Below the pieces are notes generated by a model. The model was given only the letters and a program-made list of their open reading frames with translations. It did not search any database and was not told the origin of the DNA. Shown piece by piece: positions 44,764-54,587 of a stretch of DNA of 64,000 bases. Positions within the stretch are counted from its first letter, which is position 1, and each line of letters begins with the position of its first letter. The DNA lies in assembly GCF_000270245.1 (NCBI RefSeq), contig NC_015635.1, positions 1,240,001-1,304,000 of the forward strand, in the 5' to 3' direction. The position numbers were made by a program, and so were the translations under genes. The DNA is from Microlunatus phosphovorus NM-1. GTDB taxonomy: Bacteria; Actinomycetota; Actinomycetes; Propionibacteriales; Propionibacteriaceae.

Positions 44764-45570
44764 CTAGAGCGATTCGACCTCTTCGTGCTCGCCCACGTTG
44801 AGGTCGATCTTGGAGTGCAGCTTGGGCACATCGGCCACCAGCTTCTTGGTGTACTCGTGCTGCGGGTTGAAGATCACCTCGTCGACGGTGCCCTGCTCGA
44901 CCATGACGCCGTGCTCCATCACCAGGACCTGGTCGGCCAGATAACAGGCCTGGCCGATGTCGTGGGTGATGAACAGCACGGTCATCCCGAGCTCGTCGCG
45001 GAGATCGGTGAGCACATTGAGGATGTTCACCCGCAACGAGGCGTCCAGCATCGAGGTCGCTTCGTCGGCGATCAGCAGTCGAGGCCGCAACATCAGCGCA
45101 CGGGCGATCATCACCCGCTGCCGCTGACCGCCGGACATCTGGTGCGGATAGCGATCGAGCACCGAGGTGTCCATCCCCACGTGGCCGAGCGCCTCCACCA
45201 GTCGGTCCTGCCCGATGTTCTCGTCCAGCAGCCGCAAGGACCGGTAGAGCAGGGTCTTCACGGTGAAGAACTGGTTGAACGAGGAGAACGGGTCCTGGAA
45301 CACCGCCTGCACGTTGCGCCAGTAGGCGTTGCGATCGCGGCCGGTCGGGTTGGTGAAGTCCTTCCCGTCGAAGGTGACCTTGCCGGAGGTGATCGGCAGC
45401 AGACCGAGCACCATCCGGGCGATGGTCGACTTCCCAGAACCGCTCTCACCCACGATCGTGGTGATCGTTCCCGGCTGCAGGGCGAAGGTGGCCTCCTTGA
45501 CCGCCGTGACCGCCGTCTTGCCCGACCCGAAGGTCTTGGTCAGCTTCTCGGCTTTGAAGAGCTCGGCCAT
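44764..45570 (-). CDS. Dpp/Opp-type ABC transporter ATPase (second)
   Basis: A 268-residue ATPase with Walker A VGESGSGKSTIARM near 38-51, Q-loop AVFQDPFSSFNQ, signature MSGGQRQRVMIARAL near 143-157 and Walker B LLIADEATSMLD near 163-174. It is the DppF/OppF-like partner, ending with VADVPKLHS before a short acidic tail. It starts one base inside the stop of the upstream ATPase gene (TGATG). It powers import with the other ATPase and two permeases. Confidence 0.92.
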   Translation of the reverse strand: MAELFKAEKLTKTFGSGKTAVTAVKEATFALQPGTITTIVGESGSGKSTIARMVLGLLPITSGKVTFDGKDFTNPTGRDRNAYWRNVQAVFQDPFSSFNQFFTVKTLLYRSLRLLDENIGQDRLVEALGHVGMDTSVLDRYPHQMSGGQRQRVMIARALMLRPRLLIADEATSMLDASLRVNILNVLTDLRDELGMTVLFITHDIGQACYLADQVLVMEHGVMVEQGTVDEVIFNPQHEYTKKLVADVPKLHSKIDLNVGEHEEVESL

Positions 45571-46442
45571 CAGTGCTTCACCTCCGGGGCGTCGAACAGC
45601 GAGCGGTCGTACGAGCTCATGCCTTCGATCCTGATCTTGGCGTATTTGGGTTCGGGCGTGAGCACCGAGCTCAGCAGCGCCTGGGTGTACGGGTGTTCCG
45701 GGTTGTCCACGATCACGTCGGTCGGTCCGGTCTCCACCATCCGGCCCTGATACATGACCCCGATGTGGGTGGCAACCGTACGAAGCGCCGGCAGATCGTG
45801 GGTGATGAAGATGACGCCGGACATGATCCGCTTGTCCAGCATCTCCAGCAGCATCTCGATCAGTGCCTTCTGCGACGAGACGTCCAGCGCGGACGTCGGC
45901 TCGTCGGCGATCAGCAGCCGAGGGTTGAGCAGGGTGCTGATGATCGTCACCACCCGCTGCTTCATGCCGCCGGACAGCTGGTGCGGGTACGCGTCCAGCG
46001 CACGAGGCGGTAGCCCCAGGCTGACCAGCCGGTCCCGGGCCCGGTCCAGCGCCTCGTCCTTGCTGACCTTGCCGTCATGGGCCCGCATCACGTCGAAGAC
46101 GAGATCGCGGATCCGCATCGTGGCGCTCACCGAGTTCATCGCGCCCTGCGGCAGCATCGAGACGACGGCGCCTCGCCAGGTCCGGGGGATCCGATCCATC
46201 CGGGCCAGGTTCTGTCGTTCGCCATCGATCTCGACCGTGCCGCTCTCCACGACCAGCGGCGAGCGCGCGGTCAGCGAGATGATCGAGCCGAGCGTGGACT
46301 TGCCGCTGCCGGATTCGCCGGCCAGCCCGAGCACCTCGCCTTCCTGGATCGTGACCGAGACGTGGTTGACGCCGACGACAGGCTTGCCATTGGGTGTGTA
46401 GTAGACGCCGAGAATGTCCTGGGCGTCGAGCAGAGTCCCCAT
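45570..46442 (-). CDS. Dpp/Opp-type ABC transporter ATPase (first)
   Basis: A 290-residue ATPase: Walker A GLAGESGSGKSTLGSI near 37-52, VSMLPQGAMNSVSATMRI, signature LSGGMKQRVVTIISTLL near 158, Walker B LLIADEPTSALD near 179-190, then the NPEHPYTQALLSSV segment typical of the DppD/OppD family. The start overlaps the permease stop (TGATG). It forms a heterodimer with the 44764 product. Confidence 0.92.
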   Translation of the reverse strand: MGTLLDAQDILGVYYTPNGKPVVGVNHVSVTIQEGEVLGLAGESGSGKSTLGSIISLTARSPLVVESGTVEIDGERQNLARMDRIPRTWRGAVVSMLPQGAMNSVSATMRIRDLVFDVMRAHDGKVSKDEALDRARDRLVSLGLPPRALDAYPHQLSGGMKQRVVTIISTLLNPRLLIADEPTSALDVSSQKALIEMLLEMLDKRIMSGVIFITHDLPALRTVATHIGVMYQGRMVETGPTDVIVDNPEHPYTQALLSSVLTPEPKYAKIRIEGMSSYDRSLFDAPEVKH

Positions 46443-47401
46443 CAGGCCTTGTCCTCCTGGTTCTCGACGGGTGCCGGCCCCTCCACCACGCCGGCGGCGG
46501 TGAGGGAGGGCGCGGGCCCTTCAGCGGCCGGGACCAGATACTTGGGATCGAGCGGCTTCTTCTTGATCTTGCCGCGCCGCAGCCGCGGGTTGAAGATCTC
46601 GTCGAGGCTGGACTGCAGCAGCAACAGCGAGAACGAGATCGTGGTCAGCATCAGGGTCGGCGGCACGAAAGCCCACCAGGCGCCGGTGCGGACCGAGCCC
46701 CAGGCGATCGCCCAATAGAGCATGATGCCCAGGCTGACCGCGTTCGACGGGCCGAGGCCCAGCATGCTGAGCGTCGACTCCAGCAGAATTGCCCCGGACA
46801 CTTGCAGCACGAAGGCCATCACCACGTACGACAGCAGGTACGGCAGCACGTCCCGCAGCAGGATCGACCAGAATCCCGCCCCCGAGAGCAACGCGACATC
46901 GATGTGCTCACGGGTCCGGACACTGGTCGTCTGGGCCCGGACAGCTCGAGCGAGCCATGGCCACGACGTGATGCCCATGACGAAGGCCAGCGTGAAGATG
47001 CTGCGGTTGTCCAGCGCGACGCTGAGCAGCACCACCACGATGATCACCGGGATGACCAGGAAGATGTTCGTGAGGGCTGACAGCAGGTTGTCGACCAGAC
47101 CACCCCGGAAACCGGCCACGATGCCGATGATGAGGCCGATGATGGTCGCGAGCGTGCCGGCCAGCAGCCCGACGATCAGTGAGGTCCGGGTGCCATAGAC
47201 CAGGTTGGCGATCACGCTCTGGCCCTCGTTGTCGGTGCCCAGCAGGAGTGGTCCCCAGCCGGCGGGCCGGTCATAGAGCCCACCGACCGTGGCGTTCGGG
47301 TCGGTTTGCACGACCAGCGGGCCGACCAGGCCGACCAACAGGACGGCGATGATCAGGACTGCGGCAACATAGAAGCGAGGGCCGAAGTTCGAGAGTTTCA
47401 T
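46442..47401 (-). CDS. Dpp/Opp-type ABC permease (DppC-like)
   Basis: A 319-residue protein. One N-terminal membrane helix (FYVAAVLIIAVLLVGLVGPLVV) is followed by LLGTDNEGQSVIANLVYGTRTSLIVGLLAG and four more helices. The EAA-type coupling region appears as GFWSILLRDVLPYL. The C-terminal 45 residues are charged and extend past the usual end (RRGKIKKKPLDPKY). Start and stop are coupled to its neighbours by TGATG. Confidence 0.9.
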   Translation of the reverse strand: MKLSNFGPRFYVAAVLIIAVLLVGLVGPLVVQTDPNATVGGLYDRPAGWGPLLLGTDNEGQSVIANLVYGTRTSLIVGLLAGTLATIIGLIIGIVAGFRGGLVDNLLSALTNIFLVIPVIIVVVLLSVALDNRSIFTLAFVMGITSWPWLARAVRAQTTSVRTREHIDVALLSGAGFWSILLRDVLPYLLSYVVMAFVLQVSGAILLESTLSMLGLGPSNAVSLGIMLYWAIAWGSVRTGAWWAFVPPTLMLTTISFSLLLLQSSLDEIFNPRLRRGKIKKKPLDPKYLVPAAEGPAPSLTAAGVVEGPAPVENQEDKA

Positions 47402-48411
47402 CAGCGGTCTCCACTCTGGGCGGCTCGGATGCGGGGGTCGATGATGCCGTACAGCAGATCAACGGCGAAGTTCGCGACCAGCATCGCCAGCGTCAGGATC
47501 AGCATGATCGCCTGGATCACCGGATAGTCGTTCTGCCCGATGGCGTTGAACAACAAGGTGCCCAACCCGGGATAGGAGAACACCAGCTCGATCACCAGAG
47601 CGCCGGTGATCATGCCGGCGATGGCCAGGGCCAGACCGGTGATCTGCGGCAGCATCGCGTTCCGGAAGATGTAACGGACGGTGGTCCGGTCCCGCAGACC
47701 GAGACCGCGCCCGTAGTTGACGTAGTCCGCGCCCAACTCGTAGATGGCCATCGATCGCATGCCGACTGCCTGACCGCCGATGAACACCAGCACGATCGAC
47801 CAGAACGGCAGCCAGAAGTAGGTGATCGCGTCACCGAAGAAGGTCAGCGAGAACTCCGGCGACATGCCGAACGAGTACGCGCCGCCCACGGGGAAGAAAC
47901 CGCCCTTCACCGCAGCGAGGAACAGCAGGATGATCGCCAGGCAGTAGGGCGGGATGGAGGAGAGGAAGAGGGCGCCGAGGAAGATTCCCCGGTCGAACCA
48001 ACCGCCCTTGAAGGCGGCGATGGCACCCACGATGTTGCCGACGACCCAGCCGACGATGATCGCCGGCAACTGGAGCGCGATGCTCCAGGGCAGCGCTTGG
48101 CCGATCAGTGAGTTCACCGATGCGGGGTACTGCGCGAACGAGGTGCCCAGGTTGCCCTGTAACACGTTGCCCACGTAGGTCAAGAACTGCCGCCACATCG
48201 GCTGATCGAGACCGAACTCCCGCATGTAGTTCTCGTAGATTGCCTTGACCGCGTCTCCACTGGCTCCCCCGCCCCGGGTCATGTTGGCGACAAGTGCGTC
48301 AACCGGGTTGCCCGGGATCAGCCGGGGGAGAATGAAGTTCAGGATCAGCGCGACAAAAAGTACCAGCAGGTACCAGCCGATCTTGCGCATGAAATAGCGC
48401 ACCATGTTCAT
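47401..48411 (-). CDS. Dpp/Opp-type ABC permease (DppB-like)
   Basis: A 336-residue protein. The N-terminal helix (YLLVLFVALILNFILPRLIPGNPVD) has the family's PG-P-D ending. Five further helices and the coupling stretch RDRTTVRYIFRNAMLPQITGLAL near 246-268 follow, then VFSYPGLGTLLFNAI. It lies 36 bases after the binding-protein gene. Confidence 0.92.
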   Translation of the reverse strand: MNMVRYFMRKIGWYLLVLFVALILNFILPRLIPGNPVDALVANMTRGGGASGDAVKAIYENYMREFGLDQPMWRQFLTYVGNVLQGNLGTSFAQYPASVNSLIGQALPWSIALQLPAIIVGWVVGNIVGAIAAFKGGWFDRGIFLGALFLSSIPPYCLAIILLFLAAVKGGFFPVGGAYSFGMSPEFSLTFFGDAITYFWLPFWSIVLVFIGGQAVGMRSMAIYELGADYVNYGRGLGLRDRTTVRYIFRNAMLPQITGLALAIAGMITGALVIELVFSYPGLGTLLFNAIGQNDYPVIQAIMLILTLAMLVANFAVDLLYGIIDPRIRAAQSGDR

Positions 48412-48447
48412 CTGGGTGCCACCGCCTCCTCGTTGTCGATCAGTCCG

Positions 48448-50283
48448 TCAGCTGCCGACCTTCTTGATCTTGAAGAACCAGGTCATGCCGGCACCGGACC
48501 ACATCGGCGGGGCGTACGGGTTCTCCTCGGTCGGGAAGTTCTCCCAGTTGGACTGGTTGAACTGATAGAAGCTGAGCGGGCGATACATCAGCGGGACGCA
48601 GGGGATCTCCTGGCGGAAGATCTTGTCCAGCTCGGCGTACGCCGCCTTGGCCTCGTCGTCGGTCTTGGCGCCGGCCGCGGTGTCCAGCAGAGCAGCCACG
48701 CTGGAGTTCTCGTAGCGACCGAAGTTCCAGTCGGCCCGCTTGCCGATGTCCGGCACCCCGCGCTTGTCCATGGCATCGCGGAACCGACGCCACGGGCTGG
48801 CCGGGCTGACGCCGGCGTAGGTGTTCATGATCAGATCGAAGTCGCCGCTCTGGATCCGCTGGGTCCAGGTCGGTGCCTGCGGGAACTCGGTGGAGATGCC
48901 GATGCCGATCTCCGCGCAGGACTTCGACACGATCTCCAGCGAGGTGTTCCAGTCGGTCCAGCCGGTCGGACAGGACGCCTTCCAGCCGCCCAGCTTGGTG
49001 CCGTCGGGCAGCACATAGATGCCGTCGGAGCCCTTCTTGGCCTTCAGGTCGCCCTCGAGGATCTCGACGGCCTTCTCCTTGTTGTACTTCCAACCCTCCG
49101 CCTCAGCGGCCGCCTGATCGAAGAACTTGGACTCGTAGCCCTCCGGGATCATCAGGGACGGCTGGACCGCGGCGGAGTAGTCCGACATGGCGGTAGAGGC
49201 GATGTTCGGGGTGTTGATCGCGTACGCGATCGCCAACCGCACCTTCGGGTTGTCCAGGCCCTTCTTGGTGGTGTTGAAGATCAACAGCGGAATATTGCCG
49301 GGCAGGTAGTACGGCTTCTCCTTCAGCCAGGTGCCGACCGGCTTCTTCTTGTCCTCCCACATCTTCCAGATCTGAGCGGTGAACTGCTGCGAGGCGTCGA
49401 TCTCACCGCTCTCCAGCTTGAGGTCGCCGTCGTTGTTGCTCTTGAAGATCGGGTGGTTGACGGTGGCCATCGGCGGCGTGCCGAACACGGCGTTGCCCCA
49501 GTAGTTGTCGTCCCGGGTGAGGTTGACCTGCGTCTGGTCGGCCTTGTCCAGCTTGAACGGGCCGGAGCCGACCGGCTCCATGTTGGGCTCGGAGACGATC
49601 TTGTCCGGGGAGATCTTGCTCCAGATCGCCTTCGGCAGGATCGAGGTGCTGGACAGAATGCCCTTGACGAAGAGCGGGTTGTACGGCTTCGCCTTGAGCT
49701 TGACGGTCACCGTCCGGGGATCGGTCGCCTCGATGCTGTCGACGTAGTCCCACACCGTGCTGAAGGTCAGCGCCGTCTGCTTGCCGAGGTCGAAGGTGAA
49801 GGCCACGTCCTCCGCCGTCAGCTCGCTGCCGTCGGACCACTTGGTGCCGTCCTGCAACGGCAGCACGAACGTGTCGTCGTCGGGCTGCTGCAGTTCCTTG
49901 GCCAGGCCCGGCGCGAGCGTGCCATCCAGCATGTTGAACCGGACCAGGCACTCATAGATCAGCTCCGGCTGGTTGCCGGCCGGGTTGGACGGGAAGGCCG
50001 GTGTGGCGCCGTACGGGTTGAAGCTGGTCGGCGCGCCCCACTGGAAGCCCGCGACGAACAGCGTCTCGCCGGCGGCGCCGGCGCGACCACCACCGCCGCC
50101 ACCGCCACCTCCACCACTGTTGCCGGTCTGCGCCGTGCCGCAGCCGGCGGCCGTCGTGCCGATGACCGCGCCGCCGACGGCGAGGCCGGCGACGGAGAGG
50201 AACCGACGACGGTTCGGGGACCAGCCGGTCACCGCGGAGCGGATCTCCGCCGTGAGGCTCTCGTGATCTTGCTGATCGTTCAT
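48448..50283 (-). CDS. Extracellular solute-binding lipoprotein (SBP family 5)
   Basis: At 611 residues this is a full family 5 binding protein. ATG 50283 has a strong GGAAGGAAG site. The N-terminus has a twin-arginine-like NRRRFLSVAG and a lipobox ending TAAGC near 44-48, so it is a surface lipoprotein; a run of about ten glycines follows. Core features include YECLVRFNMLDGTLAPGLA, DDTFVLPLQDGTKWSDG and GPFKLDKADQ. Family members bind peptides, oligosaccharides or glycosides; which one is not visible. The glycosidase operon 13 kb away does not prove a sugar ligand. Confidence 0.92.
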   Translation of the reverse strand: MNDQQDHESLTAEIRSAVTGWSPNRRRFLSVAGLAVGGAVIGTTAAGCGTAQTGNSGGGGGGGGGGRAGAAGETLFVAGFQWGAPTSFNPYGATPAFPSNPAGNQPELIYECLVRFNMLDGTLAPGLAKELQQPDDDTFVLPLQDGTKWSDGSELTAEDVAFTFDLGKQTALTFSTVWDYVDSIEATDPRTVTVKLKAKPYNPLFVKGILSSTSILPKAIWSKISPDKIVSEPNMEPVGSGPFKLDKADQTQVNLTRDDNYWGNAVFGTPPMATVNHPIFKSNNDGDLKLESGEIDASQQFTAQIWKMWEDKKKPVGTWLKEKPYYLPGNIPLLIFNTTKKGLDNPKVRLAIAYAINTPNIASTAMSDYSAAVQPSLMIPEGYESKFFDQAAAEAEGWKYNKEKAVEILEGDLKAKKGSDGIYVLPDGTKLGGWKASCPTGWTDWNTSLEIVSKSCAEIGIGISTEFPQAPTWTQRIQSGDFDLIMNTYAGVSPASPWRRFRDAMDKRGVPDIGKRADWNFGRYENSSVAALLDTAAGAKTDDEAKAAYAELDKIFRQEIPCVPLMYRPLSFYQFNQSNWENFPTEENPYAPPMWSGAGMTWFFKIKKVGS

Positions 50284-50623
50284 TGCTTCCTTCCTTTGGA
50301 ATGCGTGATGAAACTATCGGCGCGGCCGGCGGCCGATCCGAGACTGGGTCGGCCGGAGGCCGAGTGAGGAGGGAGTCACAGCAGTGGTGACGTCGCGTCG
50401 GGGCACCGCACAGCAGACACGTCGGAGCAGGTCCGTGGTCTGCGTCATCGCGTCCCCTGGGGTCAATGATCGTGCTAGCGGCCAATCATCGTTCAGCCGA
50501 CAAGACACCACTTAACCGGTTCGGTGTCAATGCCTAACGCCCACTTAGTGACCACATCGTTGCGAGCCGAGCGAGAGAAGTGCTGCCGGAGGGGGTGTCA
50601 GAAGCACGGGAGAAGATGGGTGA
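50284..50623. promoter_or_regulatory. Promoter region of the ABC importer operon with palindrome AACCGGTT
   Basis: This 340-bp gap separates the divergent SBP and ligase genes. AACCGGTT at 50514-50521, with wider symmetry CACTTAACCGGTTCGGTG, is a CG-centred palindrome of the kind bound by LacI-family sugar regulators in actinobacteria. No regulator gene is adjacent. The rest holds no supported gene; a promoter for each direction must lie here but I cannot place it. Confidence 0.5.
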
Positions 50624-52216
50624 ATGCTGCTCGATCGCCTCGCCGAGACCTGGACCGCGGTGGCCGCCACCAGATCACGAAACGCCAAACGAGATCTGCT
50701 GGCTGCAACGCTCGCCGATGCCGGTCCCGATGACCTGGAGATCGCCGTCAGCTACCTCGGTGGAGCGCTGCGGCAACGTCGTACGGGGCTGGGCTGGCGT
50801 GGGCTGGCCGAGCTCCCGGAGCCAGCGGCGACACCGATCTTGACGTTGCTCGAGGTCGATGCGGCGTTCGAGCTGATGGCCGGGCTGTCCGGCCCCGGTT
50901 CGTCGACTCGGCGCACCGCGGTGGCGGCCGAGCTGTTCGGGCAGGCCACGGCACGGGAGCAGGCTTTCCTGCGTGGCCTGGTGCTCGGTGATCTGCGCCA
51001 AGGGGCGATGGACGCGCTGGTTCAGGAAGGCCTGGCGAAGGCGTACGCGGTCGATCCGGCGGTGCTGCGTCGGGCGGCGATGCTGCTGTCCTCGACCACC
51101 GAGGCCGCCCGGCTGCTGGTCCGGGAGGGCAGGGACGCGTTGGCTGCGGTCGGACCGACGGTCGGCACGGGTGTCCAGCCGATGCTTGCGGCCAGCGCTC
51201 CCGACCCGTCGTCGGCGCTGGCGAAAGTGGGCAGCCCGGCGTACGCGGACGTCAAGCTCGACGGCATCCGCGTCCAGGTGCACCGGCTCGGCGACGAGGT
51301 ACGGATCTTCAGTCGTTCGCTGGACGACATCACCGAGCGGCTGCCCGAGGTGGTCGAAGCGGTACGGGAGTTGCCGGCCCGGGAGCTGGTGCTCGATGGT
51401 GAGGTGCTCGCGTTGCGACAGGACGGCAGGCCGGAGGCGTTCCAGCTGATCGCCGCCCAAGCAGCGACCCAGGCAGCGGTGACTCAGGTTGCAGCGGCCG
51501 ACCAGAGTGCCCAGCTCGGCACCCAGGTGCCGGAAAGCCTGGCCTTGCGGGCCTTCTTCTTCGACCTGCTCTATCTCGACGGGCGGAGTCTGCTGGAGGC
51601 CCCGCTCCGTGACCGGATCGCCGAGCTCGAACGCCAACTGCCGGCCGAGCTGCGGGTGGAGCGGGCCCTGGTCGATACCGCCGACGAGCTGGCCGCGTTC
51701 TTCGACGCTGCCGTGGCCCGAGGGTTCGAAGGGGTGGTGGTGAAAGCACCCGACGCCGGGTACGCGGCCGGGCGCCGTCAGGCATCGTGGGTCAAGGTCA
51801 AGCCGCGGCACACCTTCGATCTGCTGGTGACCGGTGTCGAGTGGGGGTATGGCCGCCGCCAGGGCTGGCTGTCGAACATCCACCTGGCAGCCCGCGATGA
51901 GCGAACCGGGGAACCGGTGATGCTCGGTAAGACCTTCAAGGGGATGACCGACGAACTGCTGCGCTGGCAGACCGAGCACTTCTCCTCGATCGCCACCGAG
52001 CGTACGGACCATGTGGTCACGGTGGAGCCGACCACGGTGGTCGAGATCGCCTGCGACGGTTTGCAGGTCTCCACCCGCTATCCGGGTGGGGTGGCGCTGC
52101 GGTTCGCCCGAGTGCTGCGCTACCGGCCGGACAAGACCGCCGCCGAGGCGGACACGCTGGCCGATGTCAAGCGCCTGCTGGGGCCTCCGGTGGAGGCTCC
52201 GGACGAGACGAGCTGA
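50624..52216 (+). CDS. lig: ATP-dependent DNA ligase
   Basis: A 530-residue protein. The N-terminal 200 residues are the helical DNA-binding domain (ELFGQATAREQAFLRGLVLGDLRQGAMDALV). The active-site Lys is in YADVKLDGIRVQVH near 210; motif III is ELVLDGEVLAL, motif IV GFEGVVVKAP near 373 and motif V ASWVKVKPRH. An OB-fold C-terminal domain follows (GYGRRQGWLSNIHLAARD). The length fits actinobacterial LigB-type enzymes that act in repair alongside the NAD-dependent ligase. It converges with, and overlaps by 50 bases, the FAD gene. Confidence 0.95.
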   Translation: MLLDRLAETWTAVAATRSRNAKRDLLAATLADAGPDDLEIAVSYLGGALRQRRTGLGWRGLAELPEPAATPILTLLEVDAAFELMAGLSGPGSSTRRTAVAAELFGQATAREQAFLRGLVLGDLRQGAMDALVQEGLAKAYAVDPAVLRRAAMLLSSTTEAARLLVREGRDALAAVGPTVGTGVQPMLAASAPDPSSALAKVGSPAYADVKLDGIRVQVHRLGDEVRIFSRSLDDITERLPEVVEAVRELPARELVLDGEVLALRQDGRPEAFQLIAAQAATQAAVTQVAAADQSAQLGTQVPESLALRAFFFDLLYLDGRSLLEAPLRDRIAELERQLPAELRVERALVDTADELAAFFDAAVARGFEGVVVKAPDAGYAAGRRQASWVKVKPRHTFDLLVTGVEWGYGRRQGWLSNIHLAARDERTGEPVMLGKTFKGMTDELLRWQTEHFSSIATERTDHVVTVEPTTVVEIACDGLQVSTRYPGGVALRFARVLRYRPDKTAAEADTLADVKRLLGPPVEAPDETS

Positions 52217-53558
52217 GCTGGTCCAGCACCGTTGGCCGAGGCAGTCTCCGGGTGGGCAGCGGTCGCGCGGCAGCAGCCAACAGGCTCGGCCGGAGGAACG
52301 CGGTCGGCGGCGCCATCAGGTGGTAGACGTCGCTGAACGCCTTGGTGGCCCGCAGGTCTCCGGTCGCGGCCAGCTGTCCCAGCCGGCTGGTGAACGCGGC
52401 GCTCAGCTGTTGGCTGGCCGACGGCGTGGCGGGGCAGCTCGGATAGCGCAGATCGTTGCCGGTGGCGATCGACCACGGGAGTTCGGTCACGGCCAGCAGC
52501 TGGCGTTGCAGCCGGCGGTCGACCGGTCGTCCGGCAGACAGGGCGTCATGGAGCCGCTCGGCCTGCATCGCGGCCACAGTGATCCCTTGCCCGTAGATCG
52601 GATCCAGCGAACAGAGCGCGTCGCCGAGCACCAGCAGCCCGGCCGGCCAGTCGGCGTGGCGCCCCCAAGCAAAACGACGGTTGCTGGTCTGGCGATGCAC
52701 GGTGATCTCACCGGCGGGCTCGAGCACGTGCAACAGATCAACGATCGCGGGATCGCGGAGTCCCGCGAAGAAGCCCCGGTAGCCCGCGAGATCTCGTGGT
52801 GGCCGGAAGTCGCCCATGCCGGCCGCGGAGATCATCCAGCGACCCTGCTCCACCGGGAGCGCCAGCCCGGAGGCTCCGTCGGGCAGTCGGCCGATGATCG
52901 CCAGTCCGGTCTGCAACGGTGGTTCGCCGCGAGCGACGTGGAGCTGGCCCGCATAGCCGACGCGAGCGTCGACCAGCTGGGCTTCTGGTTGACGCAACTG
53001 GGGCAGCCAGTGGCTCAGCCGCGAGCTGCGTCCCGACGCGTCGACCACCACGGGTGCGCTGACACTCACCTCGGGCCCGTCCGCGGAGTCGGCCAGCACC
53101 CGCCAGGCGCCTGGCACCGACTCGAGGCCGTGCACCCGGAGGCCGTCGCGGATCGTGATCCCGGGCAGCCGGCGGAGGAGATCGCGGGCCACCGCGTCCA
53201 TCAGCGGTCGGGTCGCTGACACCACTTCCCAGCTGGGCTGGTCGTTGGAGAGCCAGCCGTGCTCACTCAGCCAAGGCATCCGGCCGGAGTCGAACGGCAC
53301 CGCGTCGCGCGCGAGCAGTTCGGCCCGGAACCCGGGCAGCAGCCCGTCGATGGCTTGCAGGCCCCGATGCAAGAGGATGTGCGCCTGACGATCCTGGGGC
53401 ACTCCGCGTCGATACTGGGCGCTGGTCGGCAACACGTCGCGTTCCAGCACCGTGACGCTCCAGCCGGTTCTGGCGAAGGCGGCTGCGGTGAGGATCCCGC
53501 CGAGCCCTGCACCGATCACGATCGCCTGCTGATCGGTGGCGCCAGCTCTGCCGGTCAC
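52167..53558 (-). CDS. FAD-dependent oxidoreductase/monooxygenase
   Basis: I chose GTG 53558, overlapping the corA stop (GTGA), giving 463 residues. The Rossmann motif AIVIGAGLGGILTAAAFARTGWSVTVLERD (landmark from about residue 11) binds FAD. VVVDASGRSSRLSHWLP near 170 and LLVLGDALCSLDPIYGQGITVAAMQA near 300-325 (GD motif) complete a PHBH-like fold. The substrate is unknown. Co-translation with a magnesium channel gene has no obvious functional reason. Confidence 0.88.
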   Translation of the reverse strand: MTGRAGATDQQAIVIGAGLGGILTAAAFARTGWSVTVLERDVLPTSAQYRRGVPQDRQAHILLHRGLQAIDGLLPGFRAELLARDAVPFDSGRMPWLSEHGWLSNDQPSWEVVSATRPLMDAVARDLLRRLPGITIRDGLRVHGLESVPGAWRVLADSADGPEVSVSAPVVVDASGRSSRLSHWLPQLRQPEAQLVDARVGYAGQLHVARGEPPLQTGLAIIGRLPDGASGLALPVEQGRWMISAAGMGDFRPPRDLAGYRGFFAGLRDPAIVDLLHVLEPAGEITVHRQTSNRRFAWGRHADWPAGLLVLGDALCSLDPIYGQGITVAAMQAERLHDALSAGRPVDRRLQRQLLAVTELPWSIATGNDLRYPSCPATPSASQQLSAAFTSRLGQLAATGDLRATKAFSDVYHLMAPPTAFLRPSLLAAAARPLPTRRLPRPTVLDQLSSSRPEPPPEAPAGA

Positions 53559-54547
53559 CACCAGCCGAGCCGCTTCGTCCAGTGCAGCAAGATCCCGCAC
53601 ATGGTGCCCATCACTGCCAGCAGCAGGATCAGCCAGGTCCAGTGTGTCGAGTCGTTGACGATGACGTTCATGCCCATCACCGATGAGATGGCGGTCACCG
53701 GCAGCGTCACGGCGGCGATCACGGCCAGCCGCTCAGCGGCGATCGTCATCTTCGTATCGGTCCGCGCCCGGTAGAACTCGGTCACACCCATCAAGAATTC
53801 GAGCTGGCTGTGGCTGATACGTTCGACGCGTTCGTATTGACTTCGCAAGTCATGCAGGAAGCGCAACTCCTCCGGCGGTGCGAACTCGACGAGCTCGACG
53901 GCCCGTTGGAAGATCTCCCCGCCCTGAGACGCCATGGTGCGGATCGTCAGCAGTTCGTGCCGAGCCGTGAACAGCTCGTTCAGGAAGTCCTCGGGTGCGG
54001 TGTTCACCGCCGCCATCACCCGCTGCTCGAGACGCCCCACCTGCTCGGCGAGCTCGGCGATCTGGGCTGCCTCGTTGCGCACCATCGTCGACACGATGGC
54101 GTACGCGAGTGCGAACGGCGAAGCCGGCCGGAGCCTGCCGCTCTCCACTCGTTCGATGACGGAGTCCACCTCGCGCCGAGCGGCAGCCGGATCCACCGCC
54201 GGGTTGAGCGGACCGTGCACGCTCACCAGGAAACGCTGTCCGATGAACTGGTCCAACTCCAGGTAGTGGACGTGGCCCCGCTCGCCGATCTCGGGCGCAT
54301 GCACGACCACGAAGAGGTGATCACTGTAGACATGGATCCGGGGCACGTGATTGCGCTCCCGGCAGGCGCGCACCGCCATCGGGTGGAACCCGAACTCCTC
54401 GCTCAGCAGTTGCTCGGCCGCGTCCGACCAGCTGGGGATGTCGACCCAGCAGAAGCCATCTGCCCGCCGGTGCAATGCAGGAAGCTCCGCCACCGTGCAC
54501 CTGTTGACGCCCTCGCTGTCGAACCACCAGAGCTCGATCTCGCTCAC
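53555..54547 (-). CDS. corA: CorA-family Mg2+/Co2+ transporter
   Basis: I chose GTG 54547 (330 residues); the open frame extends to 54697 only because it runs into a repeat element. The soluble N-terminal funnel has LHYLELDQFIGQRFLVSVHGP. Long helices follow (RHELLTIRTMASQGGEIFQRAVEL). The two C-terminal membrane helices bracket the signature SSVMGMNVIVNDSTHW near 288-303, whose GMN triplet is the selectivity filter. It should be a pentameric inner-membrane channel. Confidence 0.95.
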   Translation of the reverse strand: MSEIELWWFDSEGVNRCTVAELPALHRRADGFCWVDIPSWSDAAEQLLSEEFGFHPMAVRACRERNHVPRIHVYSDHLFVVVHAPEIGERGHVHYLELDQFIGQRFLVSVHGPLNPAVDPAAARREVDSVIERVESGRLRPASPFALAYAIVSTMVRNEAAQIAELAEQVGRLEQRVMAAVNTAPEDFLNELFTARHELLTIRTMASQGGEIFQRAVELVEFAPPEELRFLHDLRSQYERVERISHSQLEFLMGVTEFYRARTDTKMTIAAERLAVIAAVTLPVTAISSVMGMNVIVNDSTHWTWLILLLAVMGTMCGILLHWTKRLGWW

Positions 54548-54587
54548 GAGGCAAGTGTGCCGCACGCCTCCGACAGCGTTGTCGTCG

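Noticed and set aside
48433-50367. 644-codon plus-strand ORF opposite the solute-binding protein
   Set aside because: Shadow frame; Arg/Gly/Leu-rich with no domain, while the minus strand has a full family 5 binding protein with lipobox.
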